Origin: Pseudomonadota bacterium
GTDB taxonomy: Bacteria; Desulfobacterota; Desulfobulbia; Desulfobulbales; DAOVYS01
Direction of reading: 5' to 3'
Length of the DNA: 7,170 bases
Assembly: GCA_030635485.1 (NCBI GenBank)
Contig: DAOVYS010000136.1
Coordinates: 1-7,170 of the forward strand
The position numbers and the translations under genes were made by a program. Under the pieces are notes generated by a model that ran no database searches, was not told where the DNA came from, and saw only the letters and a list, made by a program, of their open reading frames with translations. Each line of letters begins with the position of its first letter. Position 1 is the stretch's first letter. This document shows, piece after piece, positions 6,316 through 7,170 of the stretch.

Positions 6316-6344
6316 AGTATTACATGTTTACCCATTGATATCAA
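6316..6344 (-). promoter_or_regulatory. Candidate promoter of the CvpA-family/radA/MORN operon
   Basis: On the minus strand TTGATA (6344-6339, 5 of 6 to consensus) is followed after 17 bases by AATACT (6321-6316, 4 of 6) with a TG one base before it, an extended -10. Transcription would start near 6309, about 80 nt before the ATG. The -35 forms half of a perfect 10-bp palindrome, TTGATATCAA (6335-6344), which could be an operator or chance. Inferred from sequence only. Confidence 0.35.
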
Positions 6345-6369
6345 TCTGATTTTCCCTGTTTGTTTCCGC

Positions 6370-6393
6370 TTGACATGCCCGGATTCTTATAAT
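6370..6393 (+). promoter_or_regulatory. Candidate promoter elements for the small membrane peptide gene
   Basis: A perfect TTGACA (6370-6375) and a perfect TATAAT (6388-6393) occur here, but only 12 bases separate them, too close for normal sigma-70 use. With a 17-base spacer the TTGACA would be paired with TATCTC (6393-6398, 3 of 6), and TATAAT has no good -35 of its own at 16-18 bases. One of the two hexamers is probably used, about 45-70 bp before the ATG at 6446. Confidence 0.35.
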
Positions 6394-6445
6394 ATCTCTA
6401 AATTAAGGGCACTGTAACTAAATCAACCCACGTGAAATGGAAATA

Positions 6446-6586
6446 ATGAAGAAACCTCGCACTATTGCCGCCAGTTTTGCCTCATCGATCATTTTGCTGC
6501 TATCTCTGGCAGGACTGTTTGTCATGAAACCCGTTGACAGGAATGAATTTGCCGGAACAATCAGGAATGTGTTGGATGAAAAGTAG
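6446..6586 (+). CDS. Small single-pass membrane peptide, function unknown
   Basis: The 46-residue frame starts MKKPRT, continues with one hydrophobic segment (about 7-27), and ends in a charged tail to DEK and a TAG stop. It reads as a short membrane-anchored peptide with a positive N-terminus inside (positive-inside rule). A start 9 bases earlier (ATG 6437, adding MEI) is possible. Neither start has a good Shine-Dalgarno, which lowers confidence. Strong promoter-like hexamers lie upstream. The stop codon falls at the left edge of the miniature element at 6586. Removing that element and one target copy leaves the same TAG, so the insertion did not change the protein, and this gene would then lie only about 37 bp before the COG3357-type regulator. 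I do not recognise a family. Confidence 0.5.
   Translation: MKKPRTIAASFASSIILLLSLAGLFVMKPVDRNEFAGTIRNVLDEK
6578..6585 (+). repeat. Left target-site duplication of the miniature element (GAAAAGTA)
   Basis: GAAAAGTA here is repeated exactly at 6704-6711, directly outside the two complementary ends of the element. If G6586/G6712 is counted the match is 9 bp, but an 8-bp reading leaves element ends GTAAGCG and GGTTAC, as expected for IS66-type ends. Confidence 0.82.
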
Positions 6587-6703
6587 TAAGCGTTCACCAG
6601 CACCCCATCTGCACACGTGCAGCGAAGTAAATGTCAGGGCAAGCGACATAATAGGACGACTATAGTCACTCGCCCTGAGCACGTACCCCTGGTGAACGGT
6701 TAC
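6586..6703. mobile_element. Copy B of an IS66-like miniature inverted-repeat element (MITE) with intact 8-bp target duplication
   Basis: The 118-bp element begins GTAAGCGTTCACCAG and ends with CTGGTGAACGGTTAC. These 15-bp termini are complementary but for one base. It is flanked by the perfect direct repeat GAAAAGTA. IS66-family transposons characteristically have termini beginning GTAA and make 8-bp target duplications, so this is most likely a non-autonomous derivative moved by an IS66-type transposase encoded elsewhere. The centre TCAGGGC...GCCCTGA (6634-6640 and about 6673-6679) closes an inner hairpin containing GACATA...TATAGTC with a bulged A, the same fold as in copy A. The left half also contains a local palindrome, CTGCAC-AC-GTGCAG. 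The arms are unequal because the right arm is shorter. It encodes no protein. Confidence 0.83.
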
Positions 6704-6711
6704 GAAAAGTA
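6704..6711 (+). repeat. Right target-site duplication of the miniature element (GAAAAGTA)
   Basis: An exact copy of 6578-6585. Deleting the element plus one copy recreates an uninterrupted junction, GATGAAAAGTAGAGGCGG, that keeps the stop codon of the upstream peptide gene. Confidence 0.82.
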
Positions 6712-6741
6712 GAGGCGGCTTTCTTAATTGCTTATCATGAT

Positions 6742-7035
6742 ATGCGGACAATTCGACAGCAGATAATCGAACTTCTCCAACAACGGCCGATGGTTGTCAG
6801 GGAAATATCTCAGGAAACAGGGATAATGGAAAAAGAGGTGTTTGACCATCTTGAACATATCAGGTTTTCGGTTAAGGCTGCCGGTAAAAGACTGAATATT
6901 GAGCCGGCGGTTTGTCTCGATTGCAACTATTCGTTCAAGGATCGAAAACGGATCAAGCATCCCGGCCGTTGTCCCAAATGCAAGGGTACTCACATACGGA
7001 AACCGGAATATTCAATAGCAAACATTTCCTTATGA
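6742..7035 (+). CDS. Predicted transcriptional regulator, winged helix-turn-helix plus zinc ribbon (COG3357 type)
   Basis: The 97-residue product has two parts. Residues 1 to about 55 form a winged HTH: RQQIIELLQQRPMVVREISQ (5-24) gives the first helices, and GIMEKEVFDHLEHI (27-40) the recognition region. Residues 56-85 form a zinc ribbon with cysteine pairs 58/61 (CLDC) and 77/80 (CPKC). The combination and the conserved GKRLNIEPAVCLDC junction match small HTH/Zn-ribbon regulators of the COG3357 type, common in archaea and found in some anaerobic bacteria. The target is unknown. It presumably binds DNA, with the ribbon for folding, dimerisation or metal sensing. ATG 6742 fits the family N-terminus but has no close Shine-Dalgarno. 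The nearest purine run, AGAGGCGG (6711-6718), is 23 nt away. It follows copy B of the miniature element and may once have been co-transcribed with the 46-residue peptide gene. Confidence 0.88.
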   Translation: MRTIRQQIIELLQQRPMVVREISQETGIMEKEVFDHLEHIRFSVKAAGKRLNIEPAVCLDCNYSFKDRKRIKHPGRCPKCKGTHIRKPEYSIANISL

Positions 7036-7170
7036 GTAAAACACATTATCCAACCGACATTTGCAACTTACCATATCTGCCGGCAAGTAATCCGTTTTTG
7101 AATATTATACCAACTTCCTGTAATACTCAGTAAAGTCAACATCCATTCCATCACATCGCTACCAAAACAA
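7036..7170. other. Right edge, no confident gene
   Basis: A 33-codon frame starts at ATG 7032, overlaps the regulator stop as ATGA, and ends with TAA at 7131-7133. It has no Shine-Dalgarno and no recognisable family, so it is not called as a gene. On the minus strand TGGTATAAT (about 7100-7108) has the form of an extended -10, without a convincing -35 and pointing back toward the regulator. Nothing else is recognisable. Confidence 0.4.

Noticed and set aside
6724..6993. 89-codon minus-strand frame opposite the zinc-ribbon regulator
   Set aside because: The plus-strand frame has a clear HTH and paired CxxC motifs. The antisense frame has none.
1..7170. CRISPR array, tRNA or rRNA genes, phage or defence system
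   Set aside because: No regularly spaced direct repeats, tRNA-like cloverleaf, rRNA sequence or defence-type protein was recognised on either strand.

Overview
The window reads as a chromosomal segment of a Desulfobacterota-type (deltaproteobacterial) bacterium, probably in or near the Desulfobacterales. This is an inference from the gene mix and the style of the proteins: a metK-ahcY pair, a cvpA-radA operon, and a COG3357-type HTH plus zinc-ribbon regulator better known from archaea and anaerobes. No rRNA, tRNA, CRISPR array or transposase gene is visible.

Layout. Three genes run rightward from the left edge. They are the 3' part of a ketopantoate reductase (panE-like, 1-858), S-adenosylmethionine synthetase (metK, 979-2142) and S-adenosylhomocysteinase (ahcY, 2337-3644). 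MetK makes SAM. After methyl transfer, AhcY splits the inhibitory product SAH into adenosine and homocysteine, so the two enzymes are consecutive parts of the activated methyl cycle. A terminator at about 3727-3761 separates them from a leftward operon that reads 6230 to 3771: a CvpA-family membrane protein, the DNA-repair ATPase RadA with a TTG start, and a small MORN-repeat lipoprotein whose ATG directly abuts the radA stop codon. To the right, reading rightward, are a 46-residue single-pass membrane peptide gene (6446-6586) and a 97-residue winged-helix plus zinc-ribbon regulator (6742-7035).

The genes are mostly ordinary. The unusual material is between them, where four inverted-repeat elements fall within 4.6 kb. 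Two of them (2136-2249 and 6586-6703) belong to one family. They begin with GTAAGCG, end with complementary TTAC sequences, share about 27 of their first 37 bases, and share a central hairpin with a compensatory base-pair change. The right-hand copy is flanked by a perfect 8-bp direct repeat, GAAAAGTA. GTAA termini and an 8-bp duplication are the hallmarks of IS66-family transposons, so these are best read as non-autonomous IS66-type miniature elements (MITEs). The left-hand copy supplies the metK stop codon and places a roughly 110-nt hairpin between metK and ahcY.

The other two elements (3653-3722 and 5575-5657) have different sequences but the same design: 21-29 nt arms built of short imperfect units, with one arm carrying exactly one extra 6-7 nt unit. 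The second of these encodes the last 24 or so residues and the stop codon of the CvpA-family protein, and it ends 4 nt before the radA Shine-Dalgarno sequence.
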